30,782 bases of DNA from Paenibacillus sp. oral taxon 786 str. D14. Its GTDB lineage: Bacteria; Bacillota; Bacilli; Paenibacillales; Paenibacillaceae. Each line of letters starts with the position of its first letter. Within the stretch, counting starts at the first letter, position 1. The position numbers and the translations under genes were made by a program. Below, one piece after another: positions 1 through 7,562 of the stretch. A model generated the notes under the pieces. It saw only the letters and a list, made by a program, of their open reading frames with translations. It did not search any database and was not told where the DNA came from. The stretch covers positions 198,493 to 229,274 of the forward strand of contig NZ_GG695972.1 in assembly GCF_000159955.1 (NCBI RefSeq), written 5' to 3'.

Positions 1-30
1 GGCTAAATCCGATCAAATCGCCTAACGCTG

Positions 31-118
31 GGCCTAATAAGGTCGCTGGAGTCCGTTACAGCGGGGAATTGCCAGAAAAGTGGCCAATAAGGTCATTAGG
101 GTCCGTTGCGTACAGCGG
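31..118. repeat. Two imperfect direct repeat copies in non-coding DNA
   Basis: Positions 31-64 and 82-118 are two copies of the same motif: GGCC, then AATAAGGTC, a variable five bases, GTCCGTT, then ACAGCGG. They are separated by 17 bases. They lie downstream of the stop codon of the minus-strand TIM-barrel gene, and nothing in bases 1-153 looks coding. The phrase resembles short interspersed repeats common in Paenibacillus intergenic regions, but that is from memory and not tested. Confidence 0.5.
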
Positions 119-153
119 TGAGACCGGCTGCTCTCTATGTTGCGGCAACCAAC

Positions 154-1032
154 TTATCCCCGGAACGACTGAATAAACTTCACCGCCTGACGGATATCCT
201 CCTCCGGGTTGTCGCCGACTTCGCGTTCGATCGTCAGGTAGCCGGTGTAGCCGATTTCTTGCAGGGCGGCGAAATACGCCGGGAAGTCGACGCTGCCCTT
301 GCCCAGCGGCACCTCCTCGAAGCCCACACCGGAGGCGGCCATATCGGCGATTTTCTCGTGGCTCATCGCATCGTAGCCGAGGAAGCCGTACACGTCGCGC
401 GGATCCACCGTGCGGTGGCGAACGCCGTCCTTGACGTGCGTATGGACGATGTAGTCTTTCAGGATCTTGACGCCTTGAACCGGGTCATCCCCGGTGACCA
501 TCACCATGTTGGCCGGGTCGAAGTTGACGGAGACACCGTTGGTGCTGAGGGTGTCCAGGAAGCTTTTTAGATGGGCAGCTGGTTCAGGTCCGGTCTCGAT
601 GGCAAAATAAGCGTTCAGGCTCTTCGCATACACGCCCAGCTCCTCACAAGCCTGCTGCATCGCCGCGTAAATTGGGCTGTTGGTGTCCTCCGGCACGATG
701 CCGATATGCGTGGTCACCACGTTGGTGCCCAGCTCAACCGCCAGATCGAGAATTCGCTTGGACTTTTCGATTTTGGCTGGGTTGGCGGCGGCATCCTGAA
801 ATCCATGGCCGGCGAGGTCGCCGCATAAGGCGGAGATTTCAAGCCCCAGGCTGTTGATGTAATCGCGCAGTTCTTTGCGCTTTGGCCCAGTTAGAACCTC
901 CGGATCCATCTCGCCGGAAACGGCATAAATCTGTACGCCGTCGGCTCCGGCTTCTTTCGCTTTCTTTAAGCCTTCCTTCACGCCTACGCCAAAGCTGTCA
1001 ACGATAATGCCAATTTTGTTATTTAGCTTCAT
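154..1032 (-). CDS. Sugar phosphate isomerase/epimerase-like TIM-barrel protein
   Basis: This 292-residue protein belongs to the xylose-isomerase-like TIM-barrel superfamily (AP_endonuc_2 fold), whose members isomerise or epimerise keto-sugars and inositol derivatives using a divalent metal. The pattern is visible as IETG, then NFDPAN, then HTHVKD and finally LTIERE near the C-terminus; these carry the Glu, Asp, His and Glu that normally bind the metal. Length is normal and there is no signal peptide, so it is cytoplasmic. The ATG at 1032 is preferred because AAGGAGG at 1049-1043 sits 10 bases upstream; a GTG at 1041 is only one base from that site. It lies 30 bases after the Gfo/Idh dehydrogenase gene on the same strand, and the two are probably cotranscribed. 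That pairing is typical of inositol or rare-sugar oxidation, but the substrate cannot be read from the sequence. Confidence 0.88.
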   Translation of the reverse strand: MKLNNKIGIIVDSFGVGVKEGLKKAKEAGADGVQIYAVSGEMDPEVLTGPKRKELRDYINSLGLEISALCGDLAGHGFQDAAANPAKIEKSKRILDLAVELGTNVVTTHIGIVPEDTNSPIYAAMQQACEELGVYAKSLNAYFAIETGPEPAAHLKSFLDTLSTNGVSVNFDPANMVMVTGDDPVQGVKILKDYIVHTHVKDGVRHRTVDPRDVYGFLGYDAMSHEKIADMAASGVGFEEVPLGKGSVDFPAYFAALQEIGYTGYLTIEREVGDNPEEDIRQAVKFIQSFRG

Positions 1033-1062
1033 CGTGCTCACGCCTCCTTGGGCTTCATAAGA

Positions 1063-2121
1063 TTAAAAATGAATTTCACGGCCTTCGGCGGCCGAATCGT
1101 ATATCGCGTTCAGGATTTTGATCATCTCCACGCCGTCCTCCACTGGGCTGATCGGCGGGACACCATCTAGGCAGCTGGCTACAAAGTGGTTGATTTCATT
1201 CTGGAAGGCTCCGCTAAAGTCAAAGCCTGGCGCAGTGATCTGCGGTTCGATATTCACGATCGTGTTGTGGCGCTCGGTCACCATCGACAACGTCGGTTCA
1301 ATTTCGGCGCCGCCCTTGTCGCCATAGATGTTGATCAGCGCTGAATTTTGCTTGGCATGCAAGGAGAAGCTGACGTCCACGATGAGCGACGCGCCGTTCT
1401 CGAAGCGGATTAACGCATTGGCCATATCCTCAACCGTGTTGAGGGAGGCATCATAGTCCGCGGCTTGGTAAAAAGAGTAGTTCTCGATGTTCGAACGATT
1501 CCCCAGTTTCGCATAGGTGTTGCCGCTCACCGATTTGACCTTAGGCCGGCCCATCAGGTACCAGCACAGATCGATCGCGTGCACGCCGATGTCGATCAGC
1601 GGGCCGCCGCCGGAGCGCGACTTGTCGGCGAACCAGCCGCCGGGATTGCCGAGCCGACGCAGGAGGCTTGCTTTGGCGTAATAAATCTCGCCGAGGTCTC
1701 CGGCATCGATAAATTTCTTCAGCACCGCGATGTTGGAGGCATGACGCCTTACATATCCGACCTGCAGCAGGTTACCGGTCCGCTCCACGGCTTGTTGTAC
1801 TTGCAGGGCCTCGTCCACAGTGATGCAGAGCGGCTTCTCGCAGAGCACCTGCTTGCCGGCCTCCAAGGCGGCGATGCTAATCGGGGCGTGGGTGTTGTTC
1901 CAAGTGCAGATGCTGACTGCCTGGACTTCCGGATTGGCGAACATATCGCGGTAATCCGTGTAAACGTGCGGGATGTCGTACTTGCTTGCCATGCTCCGAG
2001 CCCGTTCCTCGTTCACGTCACAGATTGCGAGCAGCTTGGCCCGCGGGTTGGCACGGTAGGCTTGCAGATGGGACTCGGAAATGGAACCTGTGCCGACCAG
2101 GCCGATGTTCAGTTGGCTCAT
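1063..2121 (-). CDS. Gfo/Idh/MocA family NAD(P)-dependent oxidoreductase
   Basis: The protein has the two-domain Gfo/Idh/MocA architecture. The N-terminal Rossmann fold has GLVGTGSIS (GxGxxG), the CEKPL motif follows near residue 95, and the C-terminal domain has the DIGVHAIDL stretch with the catalytic His. Enzymes of this family oxidise or reduce sugars, inositols or sugar-derived compounds with NAD(P). Length (352 aa) is usual. I chose the ATG at 2121, which gives the standard short N-terminus before the Rossmann strand. A GTG at 2136 is also possible, since it has GGAG nine bases upstream. It is first in a minus-strand unit with the TIM-barrel gene and divergent from the AraC regulator, so it is a plausible target of that regulator. 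Confidence 0.9.
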   Translation of the reverse strand: MSQLNIGLVGTGSISESHLQAYRANPRAKLLAICDVNEERARSMASKYDIPHVYTDYRDMFANPEVQAVSICTWNNTHAPISIAALEAGKQVLCEKPLCITVDEALQVQQAVERTGNLLQVGYVRRHASNIAVLKKFIDAGDLGEIYYAKASLLRRLGNPGGWFADKSRSGGGPLIDIGVHAIDLCWYLMGRPKVKSVSGNTYAKLGNRSNIENYSFYQAADYDASLNTVEDMANALIRFENGASLIVDVSFSLHAKQNSALINIYGDKGGAEIEPTLSMVTERHNTIVNIEPQITAPGFDFSGAFQNEINHFVASCLDGVPPISPVEDGVEMIKILNAIYDSAAEGREIHF

Positions 2122-2263
2122 TTTTCGCAGGTGCACCCTTTCGTTCTCCGCGCGAGTTTGCTACAATGAGAGCATTCATTCGCTAGGATATGTTTTATTT
2201 ATTCAAATCTATGTTTAGGCACCCCTAATTTAGCACAGCGATTTAAAAGGGAGAATGTTCAGG

Positions 2264-3124
2264 ATGACAAAATATCTGGATTATATGATCAGCCCTGAGC
2301 CGATTCGTTTGTTTAATCCCGCGGTGGATGCGAGCCGGCGCAAAATCCAATCGTTATCCGTCGTTAACGCCGGTCATCTGCCCGGGCGCACGATGCAGCG
2401 TGCAGACGCAAAGTTTCGGTATTGGGCGTTTGTGGTGATCACGGGCGGGAGCGGGTATTACCAGGCCGGCAACGCGGAAAGGCAGGAGGTTACGGCAGGA
2501 TCCTGGTTTTGCCTGTATCCGGACGAAACGTTTCAGTATGGTCCACACGCGGAAGGGCATTGGGACGAGTATTATTTCACGGTGGAAGGCTCAAGGGTGG
2601 AGGAATGGCTTGGCAGCTGGCTGCAACACCCCGACCAGGTCAAAAAAGCAACGATCGACGACTCCCTCATTAACCGGATGGAGCTCATGTTCATGTTGAT
2701 CGACAGCGGTGTGCCGAGCAATCTCGACCGAGCTTCTCTAATGCTGGAGTCGTTCCTGTACGAGCTGGTGTCGCAGGCGGATCAGGCGGAAGCCGGAAAC
2801 CGGGGTCGGTTCGTGATGAAGGTCATCGAGGACATTGCCGCTTCGCTGTATGCCGGTCCAACGCCGGAGGAGCTGGCGGCGCGGCATCATATTTCGATGT
2901 CGACGTTGCGGCGGATCGTGCACGAATATTCGGGTTATCCGCTGAATGAATTCATTCACCGACTGAAGGTGGCCGAGGCCAAGAACGTCCTGATGAACAC
3001 GGAGAAAAGCGTCAAGGAAATCGGCGAATCGCTGGGGTATCAGGATACGTTTTATTTTTCGCGCGTGTTCAAGCGAATTACCGGATGTTCGCCGCGGAGT
3101 TATCGTCGCGAAGGCGGACAGTGA
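2264..3124 (+). CDS. AraC-family transcriptional regulator
   Basis: The N-terminal half (residues about 15-130) looks like the cupin sensing domain of AraC regulators: the stretch FVVITGGSGYYQAG is followed by a turn and FCLYPDETFQYGP. The C-terminal about 100 residues carry the double helix-turn-helix: helices around AARHHISMSTLRRIVHEYSG, then AEAKNVLMNTEKSVKEIGESLGYQDTFYFSRVFKRITGCSPRSYR, the classic AraC signature. The ATG at 2264 is preferred over 2255 because AGGGAG at 2248-2253 is 10 bases away from it but only 1 base from 2255. It is divergent from the dehydrogenase gene and 44 bases ahead of the GH20 gene on its own strand. It probably senses a sugar and controls one or both units; ligand unknown. 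Confidence 0.92.
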   Translation: MTKYLDYMISPEPIRLFNPAVDASRRKIQSLSVVNAGHLPGRTMQRADAKFRYWAFVVITGGSGYYQAGNAERQEVTAGSWFCLYPDETFQYGPHAEGHWDEYYFTVEGSRVEEWLGSWLQHPDQVKKATIDDSLINRMELMFMLIDSGVPSNLDRASLMLESFLYELVSQADQAEAGNRGRFVMKVIEDIAASLYAGPTPEELAARHHISMSTLRRIVHEYSGYPLNEFIHRLKVAEAKNVLMNTEKSVKEIGESLGYQDTFYFSRVFKRITGCSPRSYRREGGQ

Positions 3125-3168
3125 GTCTCTGGGCGCAGGGGTTTACACTATATGAGGAGGTTCACGGG

Positions 3169-5094
3169 ATGAAGCTTTTTTTTCAAGGATGGGACGAGGG
3201 ATTAGTTCATGGCGTAAAAGAATTGGAGGCCCAGCTCGGATTCCAAATGGACCCTTCGGGATTACCGGTGGAAGTTGTGCGCTTGTCTCCAGATGCAGGA
3301 CAGTTGCGGGTCTCGCTGAGCGGCGGGAAAGGTCGGATTGAATATGTGGAGAGGATTCATTTTTTCCGCGCGTTGGGGTTGTTTGTGGAGCATGCCAAGA
3401 CGAAAGAGTCGTTTGATCTAACTGAGCGGCCGAGCTTCGATTACAACGGGGCGATGCTGGACGCGTCGCGCAATGCGGTGATGCGGGTGGATGCGATCAA
3501 GCAGATGCTGCGCTATATGGCGGTCATGGGACTGAACGGGCTGATGATGTACACCGAGGACACGTACGAAGTGCCGGAACTTCCTTACTTCGGGTATATG
3601 CGGGGACGGTACACTGCGGAGGAATTGCGGGAATGCGACGATTACGCGGCGTTGTTTGGCATCGAGATGATCCCGTGCATTCAGACGCTGGGGCATTTAT
3701 TTCATGCGCTGAAATGGCAGTATGCGGAGCCGCTGCGCGACCATCCGGACATCGTGCTGCCGGGTGCGCCGGCAACGTACGAATTCCTGGAGCAGGCGAT
3801 TCGGGCGGCATCGGCGCCGTTCCGGTCAAAGCGGATCCATATCGGCATGGACGAAGCGTTTCAGGTGGGACTTGGCCGGTATTTGCGGGACAACGGCTTC
3901 CGCGACCGATTCGAGGTCATGAACGAGCATGTCGGGCGGGTGATGGAGATCACCGGGAAGCTGGGGCTGGAGCCGATGATCTGGAGCGACATGTATTTCA
4001 ACCTGCTGTCGAACGACGTGCAGGGCGGGTTGTATAACATGGAGGCGGATTTTTCTGAGGAAAATATGGCCAAAATCCCGAAAGGCCTCCGGTTCGTTTA
4101 CTGGAACTACTGGGGGACGGACGAGAACGCGTACAAAGAGGTGTTTGATAAGCACCGGCTGCTTGGGTCGGAGCCGATTTTTGCGGGAGGCATCCATATG
4201 TGGAACCTGATGGCCCCGAACCACGGCAAAACGTGGTCGTCCATGCACCCCGCGCTGCGGGCAGCCAAACGGAGCGGCCTGCGCGAGGTGTTTGCGACCG
4301 CGTGGGGCGACAACGGGAACGAGGCGAATCATTTCGTAATTTTGCCGGGGCTGCAGCTGTTTGCCGAATACGGGTACCATGACGGCGAGGTGACGGACGA
4401 GCATCTGCAGAAGCGGCTGGCCGCCTGCACGGGGCTTGATTTGTTTGGACCGCTCGAAGCGTTGAAGGGGATGGACGAAGTGCCGGAGGTCTACGAGGGG
4501 AACTATTACGGCGCGAATCCGTCGAAATTCCTGCTTTGGCAAGATCCGCTGATCGGCTTGTTCGACAAGCATGTGGAAGGCATGGAAGGGACGCTGCCGG
4601 ACTATTATGCCGGCCTTGCTGAGAAATGGCGGGGTTACCTTGCAGGAGAGGGAAGCGGATGGACGGAACCGTTTACCGCGATGTTTGCCTTCTATGAAAA
4701 GCTTGCCGCCGCGCTGTCCGTAAAATCGACGCTGGGCGTGACGATCAAGCGCCTTTACGACGCCGGGGACCGGGACGGGCTGCGGCGGATCGCTGACGAG
4801 ACGCTGCCGGAGCTGAGCCGTCGGGTCGAGGAGCTGCGCGTGGCGCACCGGGAGCTGTGGCTTGGAACGTACAAGCCGTTTGGCTGGGAAGTGCTCGATA
4901 TCCGCTACGGCGGTGTACTGGCCCGCGCGGCATCGGCTCGCGATCGTCTGCTGGACTACGTGAACGGCCGGGTGCCGCAGCTGGAGGAGCTGGAGGCGGA
5001 GCGGTTGGTGTTCAATCAGAACAACGTGTTTGGCACGCTGGATGTGAACGGATTGTACCATCAGATTGCGACGGCGGGTTCGCTGTCGATGTAA
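3169..5094 (+). CDS. Glycoside hydrolase family 20 beta-N-acetylhexosaminidase
   Basis: GH20 enzymes release terminal N-acetylhexosamine by substrate-assisted catalysis. The barrel begins near residue 85 (FDYNGAMLDASR) and carries the family signature HIGMDEAF, giving the adjacent Asp228-Glu229 catalytic pair. Conserved blocks include MIPCIQTLGH upstream and FVYWNYWG, GGIHMWN and ATAWGDNGNE downstream. The product is 641 aa with no signal peptide, so it should act in the cytoplasm on imported oligosaccharides, unlike many secreted hexosaminidases. The start at 3169 has GAGGAGG at 3154-3160, eight bases upstream; the open frame extends further upstream, but that part overlaps the AraC gene and lacks a better site. 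It may be cotranscribed with the AraC gene and ends at a strong terminator. Exact aglycone specificity is unknown. Confidence 0.9.
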   Translation: MKLFFQGWDEGLVHGVKELEAQLGFQMDPSGLPVEVVRLSPDAGQLRVSLSGGKGRIEYVERIHFFRALGLFVEHAKTKESFDLTERPSFDYNGAMLDASRNAVMRVDAIKQMLRYMAVMGLNGLMMYTEDTYEVPELPYFGYMRGRYTAEELRECDDYAALFGIEMIPCIQTLGHLFHALKWQYAEPLRDHPDIVLPGAPATYEFLEQAIRAASAPFRSKRIHIGMDEAFQVGLGRYLRDNGFRDRFEVMNEHVGRVMEITGKLGLEPMIWSDMYFNLLSNDVQGGLYNMEADFSEENMAKIPKGLRFVYWNYWGTDENAYKEVFDKHRLLGSEPIFAGGIHMWNLMAPNHGKTWSSMHPALRAAKRSGLREVFATAWGDNGNEANHFVILPGLQLFAEYGYHDGEVTDEHLQKRLAACTGLDLFGPLEALKGMDEVPEVYEGNYYGANPSKFLLWQDPLIGLFDKHVEGMEGTLPDYYAGLAEKWRGYLAGEGSGWTEPFTAMFAFYEKLAAALSVKSTLGVTIKRLYDAGDRDGLRRIADETLPELSRRVEELRVAHRELWLGTYKPFGWEVLDIRYGGVLARAASARDRLLDYVNGRVPQLEELEAERLVFNQNNVFGTLDVNGLYHQIATAGSLSM

Positions 5095-5100
5095 AACACA

Positions 5101-5149
5101 AAACCCGATCGTAGCTAAGTGATTCTTATCTGTGATCGGGTTTGTTTTT
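5101..5149 (+). terminator. Rho-independent terminator after the GH20 gene
   Basis: A 10-bp stem AAACCCGATC (5101-5110) / GATCGGGTTT (5134-5143) is followed by G and five T. The 23-base loop holds a smaller TAAG/CTTA pairing. It lies between the convergent GH20 and HxlR genes and reaches the HxlR stop codon. Confidence 0.8.
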
Positions 5150-5495
5150 AGCCGCCGTATTCTCTTCCGAAGGCTTCCATCTTCTCGAGGATCGGCAGTA
5201 ATTTTTTTCCCCTGTCTGTAAGCGAGTACTCTACCCGTGGAGGGACTTCCGGATAAACTTCACGTTGAATGACTCCATCTTGCTCCAACTCTCGAAGCTG
5301 CTTGGTGAGAGAGCCTTGCGATAAACCGCCAAGATATTTTTTGATATCCGAATAGCGACGAGGTCCTTCTCTTAGATACCATAAAATAAAGTGTTTCCAA
5401 CGTCCGGAAAGTATATATTGGGTAAAGGATATCGCGTACATATCCCTGTTTTCATCGATAAACGCTTCATCAAATCCTTCACTGCAGACCCTCAT
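5148..5495 (-). CDS. HxlR-family transcriptional regulator with N-terminal Cys
   Basis: The 115-residue product is a full-length HxlR-type winged helix protein. The segment ILSGRWKHFILWYLREGPRRYSDIKKYLGGLSQGSLTKQLRELEQDGVI matches the family core (GGKW..LIL..L...RF.EL...L.GIS...L...L..LE..G), and the end YSLTDRGKKLLPIL is also typical. The start at 5495 has TCCCCC complement AGGGGG five to six bases upstream. Residue 4 is Cys (MRVCSEGF), the position used for thiol-based sensing of quinones and electrophiles in the YodB-like branch; this role is inferred. It is divergent from a nitroreductase gene, the same pairing as YodB with YodC in Bacillus subtilis, so it probably represses that gene and itself. 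The gene looks AT-richer than the GH20 gene beside it. Confidence 0.88.
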   Translation of the reverse strand: MRVCSEGFDEAFIDENRDMYAISFTQYILSGRWKHFILWYLREGPRRYSDIKKYLGGLSQGSLTKQLRELEQDGVIQREVYPEVPPRVEYSLTDRGKKLLPILEKMEAFGREYGG

Positions 5496-5511
5496 TGTAT
5501 TCCCCCTAAAG

Positions 5512-5527
5512 GTACAAAAAGTTGTAC
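5512..5527. promoter_or_regulatory. Inverted repeat, candidate HxlR operator
   Basis: GTACAA, four bases, TTGTAC is a perfect inverted repeat located 17 bases upstream of the HxlR start codon. On the minus strand it overlaps the end of a possible -10 element (CATAGT, 5531-5526). This position suits autorepression by the HxlR protein. Binding is inferred only. Confidence 0.45.
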
Positions 5528-5550
5528 TATGTTCATTTTTATTGCCTTCT

Positions 5551-5578
5551 TTGCGGATGTAGCGAAACATTTTATGAT
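5551..5578 (+). promoter_or_regulatory. Candidate sigma-A promoter of the nitroreductase gene
   Basis: TTGCGG (5551-5556), a 16-base spacer, then TATGAT (5573-5578) would place the start of transcription near 5585, about 70 bases before the ATG. An inverted repeat TGTCC-TG-GGACA follows at 5587-5598. Confidence 0.4.
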
Positions 5579-5602
5579 AATGTCAATGTCCTGGGACAGA
5601 AC

Positions 5603-5618
5603 AACATTGGCCAATGTT
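5603..5618. promoter_or_regulatory. Perfect 16-bp palindrome before the nitroreductase gene
   Basis: AACATTGG is immediately followed by CCAATGTT, a gapless perfect palindrome. It lies about 20-35 bases downstream of the predicted transcription start and 37 bases before the start codon. Its position suggests an operator that would block elongation or initiation of the nitroreductase gene. The binding protein is not known; the adjacent HxlR regulator is the first suspect. Confidence 0.5.
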
Positions 5619-5655
5619 TAGTTTATTGTATCAAATACATGTGGAGATGGATTAC

Positions 5656-6396
5656 ATGAATGAAACCATTTCATTGCTTCAGAATCATGCATCTGTGCGA
5701 TCTTTTACCAATACACCTATAACCGAAGAACAGCTGGAAGCCATCTTTAAAGCAGCCAGTCAAACTTCATCTTCCAGTCTTCTTCAAACCGTTTCGATTA
5801 TTCGAATCACCGATCAGGATCTGCGAAAAAAAGTGATGCAACTCAGCATGAATCAACCCTATATTGAAGAAGCCGCAGAGTTTTGGATTTTCTGTGCAGA
5901 TTTCAACCGGAATCATCAAATTGCCCCAGAGGTGGATATTGAATATATTGATTTTCTGTTGGTCGGTACGTTCGACGCTGGTCTGATGGCACAAAATGCT
6001 TTAACCGCAGCCGAATCCATGGGACTTGGCGGTGTATTTATCGGGGGGGTCCGAGCGAATATCGACGAATTATCTGACCAGTTGCAATTACCGAAGTATG
6101 TGATCCCTTTGGTGGGGTTATGCTTGGGTACCCCGGCAGGAGAGAAACCTGGGATGAAGCCGCGGCTGCCTCAATCCATGGTCTTGCTAGAAAATGAGTA
6201 TCAACCACTGGATCGAGAGAAATTAGCCGTCTATGATGAAGCCATGTTGAAGTATTATGAGAACCGTCCGGTTACGCCTCCCTTCACCGAGAAAAAAGTC
6301 AAAGGATGGAGTGACCATATCCAAGAACATCTCCAGAGAAGTACACTCCCTCAAATGATGGACTATTTGAACAAGCAAGGATTTGCGAAAAAATAA
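5656..6396 (+). CDS. NfsA/NfrA-type NADPH-dependent nitroreductase (flavoprotein)
   Basis: The 246-residue protein matches the oxygen-insensitive FMN nitroreductase family of the NfsA/FRP type. It opens with a helix ending in HASVRSFTNTPI, where the Arg contacts FMN. Residues about 95-140 hold DAGLMAQNALTAAESMGLGGVFIGG, and VGLCLGTPAGEKPGMKPRLP follows, the segment that distinguishes this subfamily. The C-terminus has the usual extended helical tail. Such enzymes reduce nitroaromatics, quinones or flavins using NADPH in the cytoplasm. The ATG at 5656 has GGAGATGG five bases upstream; the ATG at 5647 lies inside that site. It is divergent from the HxlR regulator, and regulation through the intergenic palindromes is likely. 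Base composition is more AT-rich than in the flanking genes. Confidence 0.9.
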   Translation: MNETISLLQNHASVRSFTNTPITEEQLEAIFKAASQTSSSSLLQTVSIIRITDQDLRKKVMQLSMNQPYIEEAAEFWIFCADFNRNHQIAPEVDIEYIDFLLVGTFDAGLMAQNALTAAESMGLGGVFIGGVRANIDELSDQLQLPKYVIPLVGLCLGTPAGEKPGMKPRLPQSMVLLENEYQPLDREKLAVYDEAMLKYYENRPVTPPFTEKKVKGWSDHIQEHLQRSTLPQMMDYLNKQGFAKK

Positions 6397-6413
6397 CGGT
6401 CGAGATTTTCTAC

Positions 6414-7376
6414 TTATGAGCGATACTTATCCAGCAGTTCGCTTAGCGTTCGCTTGATCGAATCCACCAGCTCCGGCGGTTCAAGGACGGTGGCCTCCTG
6501 ACCGAGGCCAATAAAGAACGTCGCGAGGTAGGACAGCTCGCTGATCGGGAACGATCCTTCCAGCCGACCGGAGCCGTCCTCACGGACGTGCAGCTTCAGG
6601 CGTCGGCGGACGAGCTGGCCTTCGCAGGCCTCGACGCCCAGCGGGGTGAGCTCGACCAGGCAGTCCAGCAGAGCCGGCTTGCGGCCGAGGTGCTCTTCCC
6701 AGTTGCCGAGATGGACATCGCGCAGGTCGAGCGGTTCTGGTGCGTCGGGACCCACGGCCGCCTCAGCCGAGGTGATACGGTCGCAGCGGAACAAGCGGAA
6801 ATCGCGGCGCTCAAAGCAGTAGGCCGGGCAATACCATAAGCCGCCGCTGGCAAAAATGCCGACCGGCTGGATCTGGCGGCAGGTAGAGACGCTGCGGCGC
6901 GATTCGTAGTTGATGCGAAGGACTTGCTGCTGTATAGCTCCTTCCAGCAGCAAGCCTAAATACGGAAAAGCCGATTGCCGCGTTGGGGTCACGAAGTCGA
7001 CCCGGTTTTTCATCTGGTCGATGCGGTCCCGAACGTCGCTGGACATATAGTGATAGAACTTGCCAAGCGCCGAAGAAGCTTCCGTTTCAAACGGAAGAAA
7101 TTTGTAGTGGCGCAGCGCGTGGCTGGCGAAGAAGATCGACACCGCCTCCTCTTCGGTGAACGCGATCGGCGGCAGGACCCGCTCGTTTAGCACCTGGTAC
7201 CCGCCATGCGGCCCAACCTCGGAATACAGGGGCACGCCAAGCTCGCTAAGCTCCTGCAGGTCCCGAAGGATCGTGCGGGAGGAGACGCCGAATTCTTGGG
7301 CCAGTTCCTTGACGGTGAACCTACGTTTACGGTTTACAGTCATCATCAGCTCCATGAGCCGTTTCGATTTGGACAT
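6414..7376 (-). CDS. WYL-domain (YafY-type) transcriptional regulator
   Basis: The 320-residue protein starts with a DeoR-like winged helix (RRFTVKELAQEFGVSSRTILRDLQELSELGVPLYSEVGPHGGYQV, residues about 15-60). A WYL domain follows, seen as QIQPVGIFASGGLWYCPAYCFERRDFRLFRCDRI near residues 180-215; the W-Y pair is present with Cys at the usual Leu position. The C-terminal about 80 residues form the usual WCX-type extension. WYL domains sense ligands, in some cases nucleic acids. The start at 7376 has GGAG 10 bases upstream. It converges on the nitroreductase gene with only 17 bases between stops and is divergent from the thioredoxin-like gene, which it may regulate together with itself. Confidence 0.9.
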   Translation of the reverse strand: MSKSKRLMELMMTVNRKRRFTVKELAQEFGVSSRTILRDLQELSELGVPLYSEVGPHGGYQVLNERVLPPIAFTEEEAVSIFFASHALRHYKFLPFETEASSALGKFYHYMSSDVRDRIDQMKNRVDFVTPTRQSAFPYLGLLLEGAIQQQVLRINYESRRSVSTCRQIQPVGIFASGGLWYCPAYCFERRDFRLFRCDRITSAEAAVGPDAPEPLDLRDVHLGNWEEHLGRKPALLDCLVELTPLGVEACEGQLVRRRLKLHVREDGSGRLEGSFPISELSYLATFFIGLGQEATVLEPPELVDSIKRTLSELLDKYRS

Positions 7377-7412
7377 GAGGTTGAAGCTCCATTCTTGTTT
7401 TTTAATTACGAC

Positions 7413-7454
7413 AATAGTTGTCACTATTATGAGCTACACGGAGTACAAAGTCCA
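7413..7454 (-). promoter_or_regulatory. Promoter and palindromic operator of the WYL regulator
   Basis: On the minus strand TGGACT (7454-7449), a 17-base spacer and CATAAT (7431-7426) form a reasonable promoter. Overlapping the -10 and the start region is a perfect inverted repeat AATAGT-TGTC-ACTATT (7413-7428), and a second overlapping one, GACAA-TAG-TTGTC (7410-7422). This suits autoregulation by the WYL protein. Confidence 0.45.
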
Positions 7455-7562
7455 GTGAACGGACTTCACCCTGCACCAATGTGTGCGTTTTCCTATGCTA
7501 TGATAAGAGGTAAGAGTTGCGTTAAAGGGATACAGAGACAAAGAGACAGGAGATGGGGACCC

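Noticed and set aside
3826..5061. 411-codon open frame on the minus strand opposite the GH20 gene
   Set aside because: Shadow of a GH20 gene with an intact catalytic motif; biased composition and no start signal.
5581..5586. Perfect TTGACA on the minus strand as the -35 of the HxlR gene
   Set aside because: No acceptable -10 occurs 16-18 bases downstream; best match keeps only three of six bases.
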